Source: Anaerolineales bacterium
Lineage (GTDB): Bacteria; Chloroflexota; Anaerolineae; 4572-78; J111
Length of the DNA stretch: 64,000 bases
Assembly (NCBI GenBank): GCA_015075405.1
Contig: JABTUK010000006.1
Coordinates: forward strand, 124,001-188,000
Reading direction: 5' to 3'
The notes below the pieces were generated by a model. It saw nothing but the letters and a program-made list of their open reading frames with translations, searched no databases and was not told the DNA's origin. Of the stretch, positions 48,562 to 56,853 are shown in pieces. The position numbers were made by a program, and so were the translations under genes. Position 1 is the first letter of the stretch. The number at the start of each line of letters is the position of its first letter.

Positions 48562-49797
48562 TCAAAAAGCCCACTCACCGGCCCGCATAATCGGCTCCAA
48601 TTGGCCGTCACGGGTGACGCCGGCAACATCCATCTCGTCGCTGCCGATCATAAAATCCACGTGGGCCAGGCTGTCGTTGCCGCCGGCTGCAGCAAAATCC
48701 TCGTCCGACATATCTGCGCCGCCGGTTACGCAGAAGCGATAGGCTCGGCCCAGGGCGATATGATTGGAGGCGTTTTCATCAAAGAGGGTGTTGTAAAAGA
48801 GCAGTCCCGATTGAGAAATCGGCGAGCTGTGGGGCACCAGGGCAACCTCGCCCAGGCGGGCCGAACCTTCGTCGGTATCAATCAGCTTTCTGAGCACGGC
48901 TTCCCCTTTTTTGGCGGTCACATTGACCACCCGCCCGTTGGCAAAGGTCAGGCTAAAATCTTCAATCAACACCCCGCCGTAGCTTAAGGGTTTGCTGCTG
49001 CTGACCACGCCCTCGGCCCGGTCTTTGTGGGGCATGGTGAAAACTTCTTCGGTGGGAATATTGGCGATAAAGGTAATGCCGCCGGGGGTCTGGCTGTGCG
49101 CGCCGTGCCAGATATGGTTGTCGGGTAGGCCCAGGGTGAAGTCGGTGCCGGGGGCGGTGTATTTAAGGGCGGTGTAAGCTTTGGCATTGAGATAGTCTTT
49201 GCGGGCCGATAACTCGGCGACGTGCTGCTGCCAGGCGGCCACCGGGTCGGGCTGGTCAATCCGGCAAACTTTAAAGATAGCTTCCCACAACTGGGCGATT
49301 TGCTCGTCCGGCTCGCTTTGGGGAAAGATTTTGGCGGCCCAACTGGCAATCGGCAGAGAGATGAGGGACCAGTTGAGCGCGTCGGACATGACCTTGCGCC
49401 GGAAGGGGGCCAGGTGGGTTTGGGCGACCCGCTGGACCAGGGCCACCAAGTCAGGGTCCTGGTCTTTGAGCAGGTCCGGGTCGGTGGCGTAAATCGAGAG
49501 TACTGCGTCACCATTCTCGGCAATTTGGGTCAGGGCCTCGGCCTGCCAGGTGGGATATTCTTCAAAGGAGTCGCGGGGGGCGTGATTGAAGCGGGCCAGG
49601 GTTACGGCATCGTCGGTCCAGAGCACATCCACCAGTCGCGCCCCGGCTTTGTAGGCGCTGGCGACAATTAAGCGGGTTAGCGGCGCGCTTTCGATGGGGG
49701 CGCGGACCATGAGTCGCTGTCCGGCCCGCAAGCCGACGCCTATTTTGACCGCCAGTTCAGCGTAGTTCTGTAATTTCTGTTCAAAAGAGAGGGACAT
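48562..49797 (-). CDS. M29 family aminopeptidase (AmpS-like)
   Basis: 411 residues. A metal-dependent aminopeptidase of family M29, cytoplasmic. Landmarks: QNYAELAVKIGVGLRAGQRLMV (N-terminus), IPTEEVFTMPHKDRAEG (Glu metal ligands), FANGRVVNVTAKKGEAVL, DEGSARLGEVALVPHSSPI, NASNHIALGRAYR and the C-terminal DFMIGSDEMDVAGVTRDG. Every motif is intact. Downstream of it the membrane protein at 47331 lies 100 bp away on the same strand. Confidence 0.92.
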   Translation of the reverse strand: MSLSFEQKLQNYAELAVKIGVGLRAGQRLMVRAPIESAPLTRLIVASAYKAGARLVDVLWTDDAVTLARFNHAPRDSFEEYPTWQAEALTQIAENGDAVLSIYATDPDLLKDQDPDLVALVQRVAQTHLAPFRRKVMSDALNWSLISLPIASWAAKIFPQSEPDEQIAQLWEAIFKVCRIDQPDPVAAWQQHVAELSARKDYLNAKAYTALKYTAPGTDFTLGLPDNHIWHGAHSQTPGGITFIANIPTEEVFTMPHKDRAEGVVSSSKPLSYGGVLIEDFSLTFANGRVVNVTAKKGEAVLRKLIDTDEGSARLGEVALVPHSSPISQSGLLFYNTLFDENASNHIALGRAYRFCVTGGADMSDEDFAAAGGNDSLAHVDFMIGSDEMDVAGVTRDGQLEPIMRAGEWAF

Positions 49798-49826
49798 GGT
49801 TGAAATTCCTTTGGTAAGATAGGAGG

Positions 49827-49899
49827 GTCATTGCGAGGCCGTAGGCCGAAGCAATCCCCAATCTGCAATAGGGGATTGCTTCGCTTCGCTCGCAATGAC
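49827..49899. repeat. GTCATTGCGAG inverted-repeat element
   Basis: GTCATTGCGAG and CTCGCAATGAC ends, with inner AATCCCC...GGGGATT. It resembles the ATGTCATTTCGA elements at 15349-15452 and 42036-42182. Confidence 0.75.
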
Positions 49900-49973
49900 A
49901 CCTGAGGAGTTACGCTCTTGAAGCTTCTTTACTGTAGCAGAAGCGGCTGACTTGGACAAGTTAGCCAGGGGGA

Positions 49974-50636
49974 CTAGGCCGGCTCGATCAACGCTGGCGA
50001 GTCGTTTTTGGGGCTGTTGACCATTTTGGAGACGGGGTAAGCGGTCATCAACTCGGTGGGGTAGGGGTGGAGCAGGCCCTGGAGGTCATCGGGGCGGCGC
50101 TCCGCGGGGTCGAGCCACGGTTCGTAGGCAGCGGGGGGCAGGATAACGGGCATACGGTTATGGATTTGAGCCATCAGGTCGTTGGGGTCGGTGGTGATGA
50201 TGGTGCAGGAGAGGATGGTGTCTTCAGCCGTCTGCCACATTTCCCAGAGGCCGGCAAAGGCAAACGGATCGCCGGAAGCCAGGCGGATATACATCGGCGT
50301 TTTAGCCCCGTCTTCTTCTTTTCGCCACTCGTAAAAACCATCAGCCAGCACCAGGCAGCGGCGGCGTTTGTAGGCGTTCCTAAAAGCCGGTTTTTCGCCC
50401 AGCGTTTCGGCGCGGGCATTGATCATCTGATTGCCAATCTTGGGGTCTTTGGCCCAGGAAGGAATCAAGCCCCATTGGAAGAACTCAACTTTGTGTTGGC
50501 CGTTATTGGCCACCACCGCAATGGGCTGGGTGGGAGCCACATTATAGCGGGGCGGCAGTTCCGCCGGAACCTCAAACCCGCTAAAGGACTCGGCCAATTT
50601 TTGGGTGGGTGTTGCCAGGGTGTATCGTCCACACAT
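49974..50636 (-). CDS. SOS response-associated peptidase (SRAP/HMCES-like)
   Basis: 220 residues. SRAP proteins form a covalent link through Cys2 to abasic sites in single-stranded DNA, shielding them, and later hydrolyse it. Active-site residues are in place: Cys2 (MCGRY), Asn73 (MINARAET), Glu103 (DGFYEW) and His159 (IHNRMPV). An in-frame CAGGT precedes the ATG. No LexA box is evident upstream, though a GACGCAAGAC tandem hairpin lies in the leader region. Length and motifs match E. coli YedK. Confidence 0.93.
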   Translation of the reverse strand: MCGRYTLATPTQKLAESFSGFEVPAELPPRYNVAPTQPIAVVANNGQHKVEFFQWGLIPSWAKDPKIGNQMINARAETLGEKPAFRNAYKRRRCLVLADGFYEWRKEEDGAKTPMYIRLASGDPFAFAGLWEMWQTAEDTILSCTIITTDPNDLMAQIHNRMPVILPPAAYEPWLDPAERRPDDLQGLLHPYPTELMTAYPVSKMVNSPKNDSPALIEPA

Positions 50637-50671
50637 AAAATACCTGCCTTAATTCCAGGATTTTAACACTG

Positions 50672-50720
50672 TTGCGTCTTGCGTCTTGCGTAAGTAAACG
50701 GAAGACGCAAGACGTTTCGA
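50672..50720. repeat. tandem-unit hairpin (TTGCGTC units)
   Basis: GTTGCGTCTTGCGTCTTGCG faces CGGAAGACGCAAGACG between the SRAP gene and the NAD-kinase-like gene. Confidence 0.75.
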
Positions 50721-50781
50721 CCTATAAAAAGTCGAACCATTCAAGAACTAACGTTCTATCAATAGTATAGCACAGCGTTTG

Positions 50782-51720
50782 TTAACTTACAACCAAGCGT
50801 GTCTTCCGTTCGGCTATACGGATACGGGCAATAGCCCCTGAATTAAAGGCCAGATAATCGGCCTCGACGCCGTCGCTGAAGATGACACCTTGATCGGGGA
50901 TGTGCGACTCCAACACCAGCTCCTCGCCCCCGGAAAGGACTCCAGCCACAATCTCGGCTTGACTCATCCGGCTGACAAACGGTTCGCGGACCACAAAAAG
51001 CAGCCGTGGCTCGTCCCAGGCAAAACGAAAACGAGTTGGTTCGATGCCCCCATCAGCGCCCGTTGCAAAGCGAGCCACCCCAGCGGCCATCTGAAACATC
51101 GAGCTGAGCCAGCCGGTTGACCCCGCGCCGGTGGAGACAATCAACCCGCTGGAGGAATGCCGCTCGGTCTGCTGGCCCCAGGTGATTTGGTAACGGGCTG
51201 AGGTATGGCTCCGCACCCCAATAAACAGGTCGTTGAAGGCCAGGATGCTCTGGCCGTCGTTGAGGGCCGCCTCGGCCATAGTAATAGCTTGTACCTGGCT
51301 GTGTCCAGCCAGCAGGCCGGTGATGGTCTGGCTTACCTGCGACACCTCAAAAGGCAGCAAAACGCCGTCAAATCGGGCCGGGTCGGGGTTGACGGCCACC
51401 ACCGGCTGCCCATTGAGATACTTGGCCGTATTGACCACCAGCCCATCCTGGCCGACCGGCAGCACAATATCCTTGTCGCTGAACAGAAAGTTGGGCAGAA
51501 AGGCGCGCTCGATAAGTTGGATTTTTAATCCATCCAGTCCGGCCAGTTGCCGCCGTAGCTCCGCCAACGACCGCTGATAGGCGTCGTGTTCCCGTTCATA
51601 ATCACTGAAGTTAGCCCCCATCTGCTCGATGTAAAAGCGAGCCTGTTCGCGGGAATTGAACCGCTCGACCAGTTCTTCCAGCCGCGTTTTGCGGGTGACA
51701 ACCACAATTTTTTCGTACAT
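50782..51720 (-). CDS. ATP-NAD kinase-like protein
   Basis: 312 residues of the NAD kinase/diacylglycerol kinase fold. KDIVLPVGQDGLVVNTAKYL is the place of the GGDG motif (here GQDG), and SSSGLIVSTGAGSTGWLSSM is the typical NADK C-terminal phosphate/nicotinamide-binding loop; PDQGVIFSDG continues the usual end. A longer N-terminal part (about 1-80, coiled-coil-like with YEREHDAYQRSLAELRRQL) is unusual. The changed GGDG raises doubt about the classical activity. It is the second gene of an operon after the SPFH gene, separated by a GTAGACG hairpin. Confidence 0.75.
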   Translation of the reverse strand: MYEKIVVVTRKTRLEELVERFNSREQARFYIEQMGANFSDYEREHDAYQRSLAELRRQLAGLDGLKIQLIERAFLPNFLFSDKDIVLPVGQDGLVVNTAKYLNGQPVVAVNPDPARFDGVLLPFEVSQVSQTITGLLAGHSQVQAITMAEAALNDGQSILAFNDLFIGVRSHTSARYQITWGQQTERHSSSGLIVSTGAGSTGWLSSMFQMAAGVARFATGADGGIEPTRFRFAWDEPRLLFVVREPFVSRMSQAEIVAGVLSGGEELVLESHIPDQGVIFSDGVEADYLAFNSGAIARIRIAERKTRLVVS

Positions 51721-51732
51721 ATTGCTCTCCAG

Positions 51733-51802
51733 GTAGACGGTAGACAGTAGACAGTAGACGGGGAACTCTTACCCTATCTACCGTCTACCGTTTACCGTCT
51801 AC
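51733..51802. repeat. tandem-unit hairpin (GTAGACG units)
   Basis: GTAGACGGTAGACAGTAGAC faces CTACCGTCTACCGTTTACCG. It extends into the last codons of the SPFH gene. Confidence 0.9.
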
Positions 51803-52807
51803 TTCCATCAATGTCTGCAACAAATCCGGGGTGATATTGAGTTGACCAATTTTGCTGGCGTTATCGGCCACATCGCGGAAGGCTTTGGCGATGAGCAGGC
51901 GCGGGTCCATCGAGCCGGAAGCCAGGATTTCCAGCACCGCCGGGTCGAGGGCAGTCAGGGGGCGCAGGTTGGCTTCGACAGCGTAAGCCTGGCTGTCGGC
52001 TTCCTGGCGAGCGTTGGCGGTTTGCAGTTCCACCAGGCTGCGTTTCTGCTCTTCCAGGGCAATTTCGCCTTCCATTTTGGCGGTCTGAAGTTGGCGTTTC
52101 TTCTCTTCGACCGCCATTTCCGCCTCCATCTGGGTTTCGCGGATTTGCTGCTTTTTCTGCTCCACCGCGATTTCCGTGTTGAGTTCATTTTCTTTGATCT
52201 TGCGTTCTTGCTCGACGGCGGCGTTGCGGCGGGTGTAAATGGCTTCGTCAGCCTGGCGCAGCGTTTCCTCGCGGGCGGCGGCTTCCATCGCTTTGGCCAT
52301 CTCCGGGGTGGGTTTCAGGCTGAGCACCACAAAATCCAGCAGCTCCACCCCCAAGGCCGACACTGCCGCCGAGCTTTTCAGCCCGGCCAAAACCTGGCCG
52401 GTGATCAGGTCCGCCGCTCCCAGCGCTGCCTTCAGATCGCGGCTTTTGAGTTCGGCCCGAGTCAGCACCTGGGCCACGTTGATAATGCGCTGGGGCAGTT
52501 TGGCCGGGTCGTCGGAGCGATACTGGCGGGTGGCCGGGTCAAGGCTAAAATTGAGCAGGCCGGCCACGCGTTTGGGGTCGGCAATGCGATAGGTCAACTG
52601 GCCCTGGACGGTGATGGCCTGAAAATCGGCCGTGACCTCGTTGAAAATAAACGGCGCGTCCACACTGACCACCGGCACCGCCACCAGTGCAGTGATCGGC
52701 TCGTAGTAAAAAAAGGACAGCCCGGCGCCTTCCCGTTGGAGCTTTCCGTTGCTGTATTGCAGCACAAAGGTAGTCGGTTCAGTTTTGAGATAGCGAATGC
52801 CAAACAT
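51785..52807 (-). CDS. SPFH/band 7 domain protein with coiled coil
   Basis: 340 residues from the ATG at 52807 (AAAGGAC upstream; the frame further up consists of operator and promoter). The SPFH domain (about 30-190) has FQAITVQGQLTYRIADP, then the family's RAELKSRDL. A long charged heptad segment (about 195-290: EQERKIKENELNTEIAVEQ and similar) is a coiled coil for oligomerisation. No transmembrane helix is evident, so it is probably membrane-associated or soluble. It heads an operon with the NAD-kinase-like gene, transcribed from the operator-containing promoter at 52910-52938. Confidence 0.85.
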   Translation of the reverse strand: MFGIRYLKTEPTTFVLQYSNGKLQREGAGLSFFYYEPITALVAVPVVSVDAPFIFNEVTADFQAITVQGQLTYRIADPKRVAGLLNFSLDPATRQYRSDDPAKLPQRIINVAQVLTRAELKSRDLKAALGAADLITGQVLAGLKSSAAVSALGVELLDFVVLSLKPTPEMAKAMEAAAREETLRQADEAIYTRRNAAVEQERKIKENELNTEIAVEQKKQQIRETQMEAEMAVEEKKRQLQTAKMEGEIALEEQKRSLVELQTANARQEADSQAYAVEANLRPLTALDPAVLEILASGSMDPRLLIAKAFRDVADNASKIGQLNITPDLLQTLMEVDGKR

Positions 52808-52829
52808 AGTTTTGTCCTTTCGGTTGAAT

Positions 52830-52846
52830 AGTGTAAAAATAACACT
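52830..52846. promoter_or_regulatory. operator candidate O2, AGTGT-N7-ACACT
   Basis: Palindromic 17-mer in the SPFH leader, 66 bp from the near-identical O1. Confidence 0.7.
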
Positions 52847-52895
52847 AATTGGATTTGAAAAAAAATCGCGAACCAGGAGCGCGACCCTGAAAAAT

Positions 52896-52912
52896 AGTGT
52901 ATTTATTACACT
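52896..52912. promoter_or_regulatory. operator candidate O1, AGTGT-N7-ACACT
   Basis: Palindromic 17-mer that overlaps the -10 hexamer of the SPFH promoter, the place for repression by a bound dimer. No gene for a matching regulator is seen nearby. Confidence 0.75.
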
Positions 52913-52938
52913 ATACCAATTAAAAGGTGTTTTGTCAA
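52910..52938 (-). promoter_or_regulatory. sigma-70-type promoter of SPFH operon
   Basis: Minus strand TTGACA (52938-52933), 17-bp spacer ending TGG, TATAGT (52915-52910). Confidence 0.8.
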
Positions 52939-52970
52939 GAGGCAATCTTGTAGAGACCTTTATCTATACT

Positions 52971-53066
52971 CAGTGGCTCCAATTTTCAAGGATGCGAAGC
53001 AGGTACGCCTACGTGCCGAACGGAGCCGCACGTGGGCGTGCTGTCTCCTCAAGTTTAGATCTACTG
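52971..53066. repeat. family A hairpin element, copy 2
   Basis: CAGTGGCTCCAATTTTCAAGG at the left, CTCAAGTTTAGATCTACTG at the right, hairpin TACGCCTACGTGC...GCACGTGGGCGTG inside. Confidence 0.85.
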
Positions 53067-53146
53067 AAACCGGTAAAGGAAAAAAGTTTCCTCGCCTCCT
53101 CGCCTCACTCGTCATCGCTCCTGCTCCAGCATCCGGCAAAGAACAT

Positions 53147-53175
53147 TTGTCTACCTTACCGGCTCGTGATACTAT
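53147..53175 (+). promoter_or_regulatory. promoter for hydrolase/ligase fusion
   Basis: TTGTCT (53147-53152), 17-bp spacer ending TGA, TACTAT (53170-53175), 18 bases before the ATG with AGGAGG between. Confidence 0.55.
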
Positions 53176-53193
53176 TTAAACTCAGGAGGACTG

Positions 53194-55722
53194 ATGAAGC
53201 GAAAATTACGGGGTATGAAACGGCGCGACATCCAGCTTGATTTCAACCTCTACCGGGTAGATGTGCCGATACGCGGCCTGACCGGGGCCGAATTGAGCGT
53301 GATTGACATCTGCCCCGAAGGGGTGCAGAAGACGGTCATGTTTGTGCATGGCTACGCTGGCTGCGCCGAAACCTGGGAGTTTCAAATCAATCATTTTGCC
53401 CGCTCGTACCGGGTGGTCGCCCCCGATTTGCGCGGCCACGGCCAGAGCGATGCCCCGCTGACCCAATACACCATGCCGGAAATGGTGGACGATTTGCAGA
53501 CCATCGCCGACACCCTCAAGCTGCCGGAAAAATTCATCCTGGTCGGCCACTCCTTTGGCGGCTCGATTTGCGTGGAGTATGCCAACGCTCACCCGGAACG
53601 GTTGGAAAAGCTGGTCCTCATTGCCACCGCCGGCGAGTACCCGCTGCCCCGGCGCGTCACCTGGGCCTTTCGCTTGCCCAACGCCTTTTTCCGGCCCTGG
53701 TGGGAGTATCGTCCCCGCTGGAACGCCGAAATCCACGTGCTGAAGCGGATGATGCTCAACAACATGCGCCGCTGGCAGGGCTGGTCGCTGCTGCGCAACA
53801 TCACCACCCCCACCCTGATTATTACCGGCGAGCGAGACAGTTACTTTCCCCGTTATGTTTTTGACGAGTTGAGCCAGATGGTCCCCGGCGCTGAGGTGAT
53901 TGACGTCGGTTCGGCCAAACACAAGGTGCAGTTGGAGCGCCATCAGGCCGTCAATCGGGCCGTCGAGCGCTTTATCGAAGGCGGACGGCGCAGTTCATGG
54001 CGCGACCCGTACAGCGCCGGCTCGCTGTTTCAACAGCGGCCCTGGCTGGCCAGCTACGGCCCAGAAACCCCTTTGACCGTGCCCATCCCGCGCCGGCCGT
54101 TACCCCAATTTTTAGAGGGCGCCGCCGATTGGGCCCCCAAACGAACTGCAACCCTTTTTTACGGCGCACGGTTGACCTATCAGCAGCTCAACCGGCAGGT
54201 CAACGCTTTTGCCCATGCCCTGCTCGGCCTGGGGGTGGGGCCAGGGGAGCGGGTGCTGGTGGCCCTGCCCAACATGCCCCAGATGATTATCGCCTACTTT
54301 GGCGTGCTCAAGGCCGGCGGCGTGGTGGTGCTGTCTCACCCCGAAGCCAACGCGGCCCACATTGCCCAGCAAATCCGGCAGACCGAAGCCAGGGTACTGG
54401 TCACGCTGCGCGAATTTTCCGGGCTGATCCAGGCGGCGCGGGCGCAAACCGGCTTGCAGCAGATCATTCTGGTGGAGATGGCGAGTTTGGTTCCGCCGGA
54501 AGTTTTTCAAAAACTGATGGCCCGCTGGAGCGCGACCACCCTGATTGCAGATTCGGCGGAGCCAGAGGTAATGAGCAGTCTCTCTATGGCCGAATTAATG
54601 GCGGATGCTATTACGGAGCCGCCGGCCATCCATGTGGACAGCGAGGCCACCGCCGTGATTCTTTACACCAGCGGCGCCACCAATGAGGCCAAAGCCGTCT
54701 GCCTGACCCACGCCAATTTGGTGGCCAACGCCCTGCAAACGCGCCACTGGGTTCACGAACTGCGCTATGGGGAAGAGATTTGCCTGTCGGTGGTTCCCCT
54801 ATCTCACAGTTACGGCCTGACCAATGCTTTGAATATTCCCATCGCCCTGGCCGCCACCCTGGTGCTGCTGCCTGGATTTGACCTGGAAGACACGCTGCGG
54901 CACATTAAACAGTACCGCCCGACCCTGTTTCCGGCTGTCCCTTCGATGTATATGGCCATCAATCAGGCCAGCAATGTGCGGGTTTACGGCCTTGACTCAA
55001 TCAAAGCCTGTATCAGTGGCGCGGCGCCGCTGCCGGTGGAGGTCCAGGAAGCCTTTGAAAAACTCACCCGCGGCCGGCTGGTCGAGGGCTACGGCCTGAC
55101 CGAAGCCTCGCCGGTGACGCACGCCAACCCGCTGTATGGGCTGCGCAAGGTCGGCTCGATTGGCGTGCCCATACCTAACACCGAGGCCAAGATTGTTGAC
55201 TTGTCCAGCGGGGCCGACCTGCCGCCCGGCCAGATTGGGGAGTTGGCGGTCAAAGGGCCGCAGGTGATGGCCGGCTATTGGGCCGACGAAGCAGCCACCC
55301 GCGCGGTGCTCAAGGAGGGCTGGCTCTACACCGGCGATGTGGCCGTGATGGAGAGCGACGGTTATTTTCATATCATTGGCCGCAAAAAAGATATTATTAC
55401 GGTGGACGGTCACAGCGTCTATCCCCGCGATGTGGAAGAGGTGCTGTACGAGCACAACCGGGTGCTGGAAGCGGCGGTGGTCGGTGTGCCGGGGGGAGCA
55501 AATGGGCAGCAGCGGATCAAGGCCTTTGTGGTGGCGCGCCCCGGAGCGCGTTTGTCCGGTGAGGAACTGCTGGCCTTGTGCCGTCGCCGTTTGGACGATT
55601 ACGCCGTCCCCTCAGAAATCGAGTTTCGCGACACCCTGCCCAAATCCTTTGTAGGCAAGGTATCGCGCCGGGCGCTGTTGGAAGAGGCGACGAGGCGAAG
55701 AGGCGAAGACGCGAGAAGATAG
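53194..55722 (+). CDS. alpha/beta hydrolase fused to AMP-forming acyl-CoA ligase
   Basis: 842 residues, AGGAGG site. N-terminal alpha/beta hydrolase (about 40-270): MFVHGYAGCAETW, nucleophile Ser120 in GHSFGG, Asp215 in GERDSY, His243. C-terminal acyl-adenylating domain (about 320-830): LYTSGATNEAKAVCLTH (P-loop, A3 motif), VPLSHSYGLTN, GYGLTEASP, YTGDVAVMESDGYFHIIGRKKD and the catalytic Lys in PKSFVGKVSRR. The P-loop has NEAKA where GxPKG is usual. The hydrolase may release an acid that the ligase activates to acyl-AMP/acyl-CoA. The C-terminal EEATRRRGEDARR is encoded by GAGGCGA repeat units. Followed by a patatin lipase gene. Confidence 0.88.
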   Translation: MKRKLRGMKRRDIQLDFNLYRVDVPIRGLTGAELSVIDICPEGVQKTVMFVHGYAGCAETWEFQINHFARSYRVVAPDLRGHGQSDAPLTQYTMPEMVDDLQTIADTLKLPEKFILVGHSFGGSICVEYANAHPERLEKLVLIATAGEYPLPRRVTWAFRLPNAFFRPWWEYRPRWNAEIHVLKRMMLNNMRRWQGWSLLRNITTPTLIITGERDSYFPRYVFDELSQMVPGAEVIDVGSAKHKVQLERHQAVNRAVERFIEGGRRSSWRDPYSAGSLFQQRPWLASYGPETPLTVPIPRRPLPQFLEGAADWAPKRTATLFYGARLTYQQLNRQVNAFAHALLGLGVGPGERVLVALPNMPQMIIAYFGVLKAGGVVVLSHPEANAAHIAQQIRQTEARVLVTLREFSGLIQAARAQTGLQQIILVEMASLVPPEVFQKLMARWSATTLIADSAEPEVMSSLSMAELMADAITEPPAIHVDSEATAVILYTSGATNEAKAVCLTHANLVANALQTRHWVHELRYGEEICLSVVPLSHSYGLTNALNIPIALAATLVLLPGFDLEDTLRHIKQYRPTLFPAVPSMYMAINQASNVRVYGLDSIKACISGAAPLPVEVQEAFEKLTRGRLVEGYGLTEASPVTHANPLYGLRKVGSIGVPIPNTEAKIVDLSSGADLPPGQIGELAVKGPQVMAGYWADEAATRAVLKEGWLYTGDVAVMESDGYFHIIGRKKDIITVDGHSVYPRDVEEVLYEHNRVLEAAVVGVPGGANGQQRIKAFVVARPGARLSGEELLALCRRRLDDYAVPSEIEFRDTLPKSFVGKVSRRALLEEATRRRGEDARR

Positions 55723-55803
55723 TAGATAGAAGATGCTAGATAGAAAATAGTTCTATCCTCCATCCTCTATCCTCTCATCTCGGCTCCTCGCGTCCTCGCC
55801 TCA
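55690..55803. repeat. tandem-unit hairpin array (GAGGCGA and GATAGAA units)
   Basis: GAGGCGAAGAGGCGAAGACG, AGATAGTAGATAGAAGAT then CTATCCTCCATCCTCTATCC and CCTCGCGTCCTCGCCTC. It begins within the last codons of the fusion gene. Confidence 0.85.
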
Positions 55804-55833
55804 CCTTGCTTCGCGTCAATTTAGGTAAGGAGT

Positions 55834-56706
55834 ATGAATTTGACACGTCCCAAAATTGGGTTGGTTTTAGGCGGGGGCGGAAGCCGTGGTCTGGCCCATA
55901 TTGGGGTGCTGGAAGTGCTGGTCCGCGAGGGCATCCCGGTTGATTTGATTGTGGGGACGAGTATGGGCGGGATTGTGGGAGTCTTGTTTGGACTGGGTCT
56001 CAGCCCGGCCCAAATTGCCCAGGAACTCAGCCCGTTGCAGGGGATTTCATTTATCAACCGGCTCAAACTAATTAGTTCGCGGGGCCGCCAGCAGCGAGCG
56101 CGGGAACATTTTGCCGAACTCCTGGAAGGTAAAACCTTTGCCGACCTGGCCCTGCCGGTGACATTGATGGCCGTGGATATGGTTCACGGGCAGGAAGTAA
56201 CTTTAGCCGAGGGACCGCTGCTGCCGGCGGTGCTGGCCAGCAGCGCCGTGCCGGGCGCGTTCCCGCCGGTGAATCACAACGGTATGCAACTGGCCGATGG
56301 TGGGGTAATTGATAGCCTGGCGACGCATGTGGCTTACGCCCAAGGCGCGGACCGTATCATCGCCGTGGACGTTTACCCACCGCTAGAAAAAGACAAACCC
56401 TGGACCGACCCCATCAGCGCGATTATGGGTTTTCAACTGCCGCCCGGTTTGTTCAGCACCAGCGGCCTGGGGGCGGATAAAATCCCCACCGCCGTCGCCT
56501 CGATGTGGCGTTCGGTGCGGGTGATGACCTGGTATCTGCATCAGCAGCGTCTGGCGGCTCACCCGCCCCATGTGCTGCTCCGGCCCGAAGTGAGCAACTA
56601 TGGCTCGCTGGATTTCAAGGATGTGGACAGCCCCCGCCAGGCCGGGGCGGTGGCAACAGAGCGTTGTTTAAAGGAGCTGCAAGCTCTAATCGAGTGGGGG
56701 TATTAA
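55834..56706 (+). CDS. patatin-like phospholipase (RssA/NTE family)
   Basis: 290 residues with AAGGAG just before the ATG. The patatin catalytic dyad is complete: oxyanion loop LGGGGSRGLAH (about 12-22), nucleophile Ser43 in GTSMGG, and Asp155 in ADGG. It hydrolyses acyl esters of phospholipids or lysophospholipids, in the cytoplasm or at the inner membrane since there is no signal peptide. Co-directional with the hydrolase/acyl-CoA ligase fusion 112 bp upstream, it could supply fatty acids for that ligase to activate, an inference from context. Confidence 0.92.
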   Translation: MNLTRPKIGLVLGGGGSRGLAHIGVLEVLVREGIPVDLIVGTSMGGIVGVLFGLGLSPAQIAQELSPLQGISFINRLKLISSRGRQQRAREHFAELLEGKTFADLALPVTLMAVDMVHGQEVTLAEGPLLPAVLASSAVPGAFPPVNHNGMQLADGGVIDSLATHVAYAQGADRIIAVDVYPPLEKDKPWTDPISAIMGFQLPPGLFSTSGLGADKIPTAVASMWRSVRVMTWYLHQQRLAAHPPHVLLRPEVSNYGSLDFKDVDSPRQAGAVATERCLKELQALIEWGY

Positions 56707-56710
56707 CTAT

Positions 56711-56812
56711 ATTCAGTAGATCCAATTTTCCGAGGACGCGAAGCGGGCACGCCCATGTGCCGAACACCGCCGCACGTGGGCGTGCTGGCCCCTCAAATTT
56801 GGATCTACTGAT
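56711..56812. repeat. family A hairpin element, copy 3 (complete)
   Basis: TTCAGTAGATCCAATTTTCC at the left and TCAAATTTGGATCTACTGA at the right, 102 bp, the most complete copy. Inside: GCACGCCCATGTGC...GCACGTGGGCGTGC. Confidence 0.9.
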
Positions 56813-56853
56813 ACTAATGAGACACTGGGAAAGCAGTAGAACAGGATCAACCG

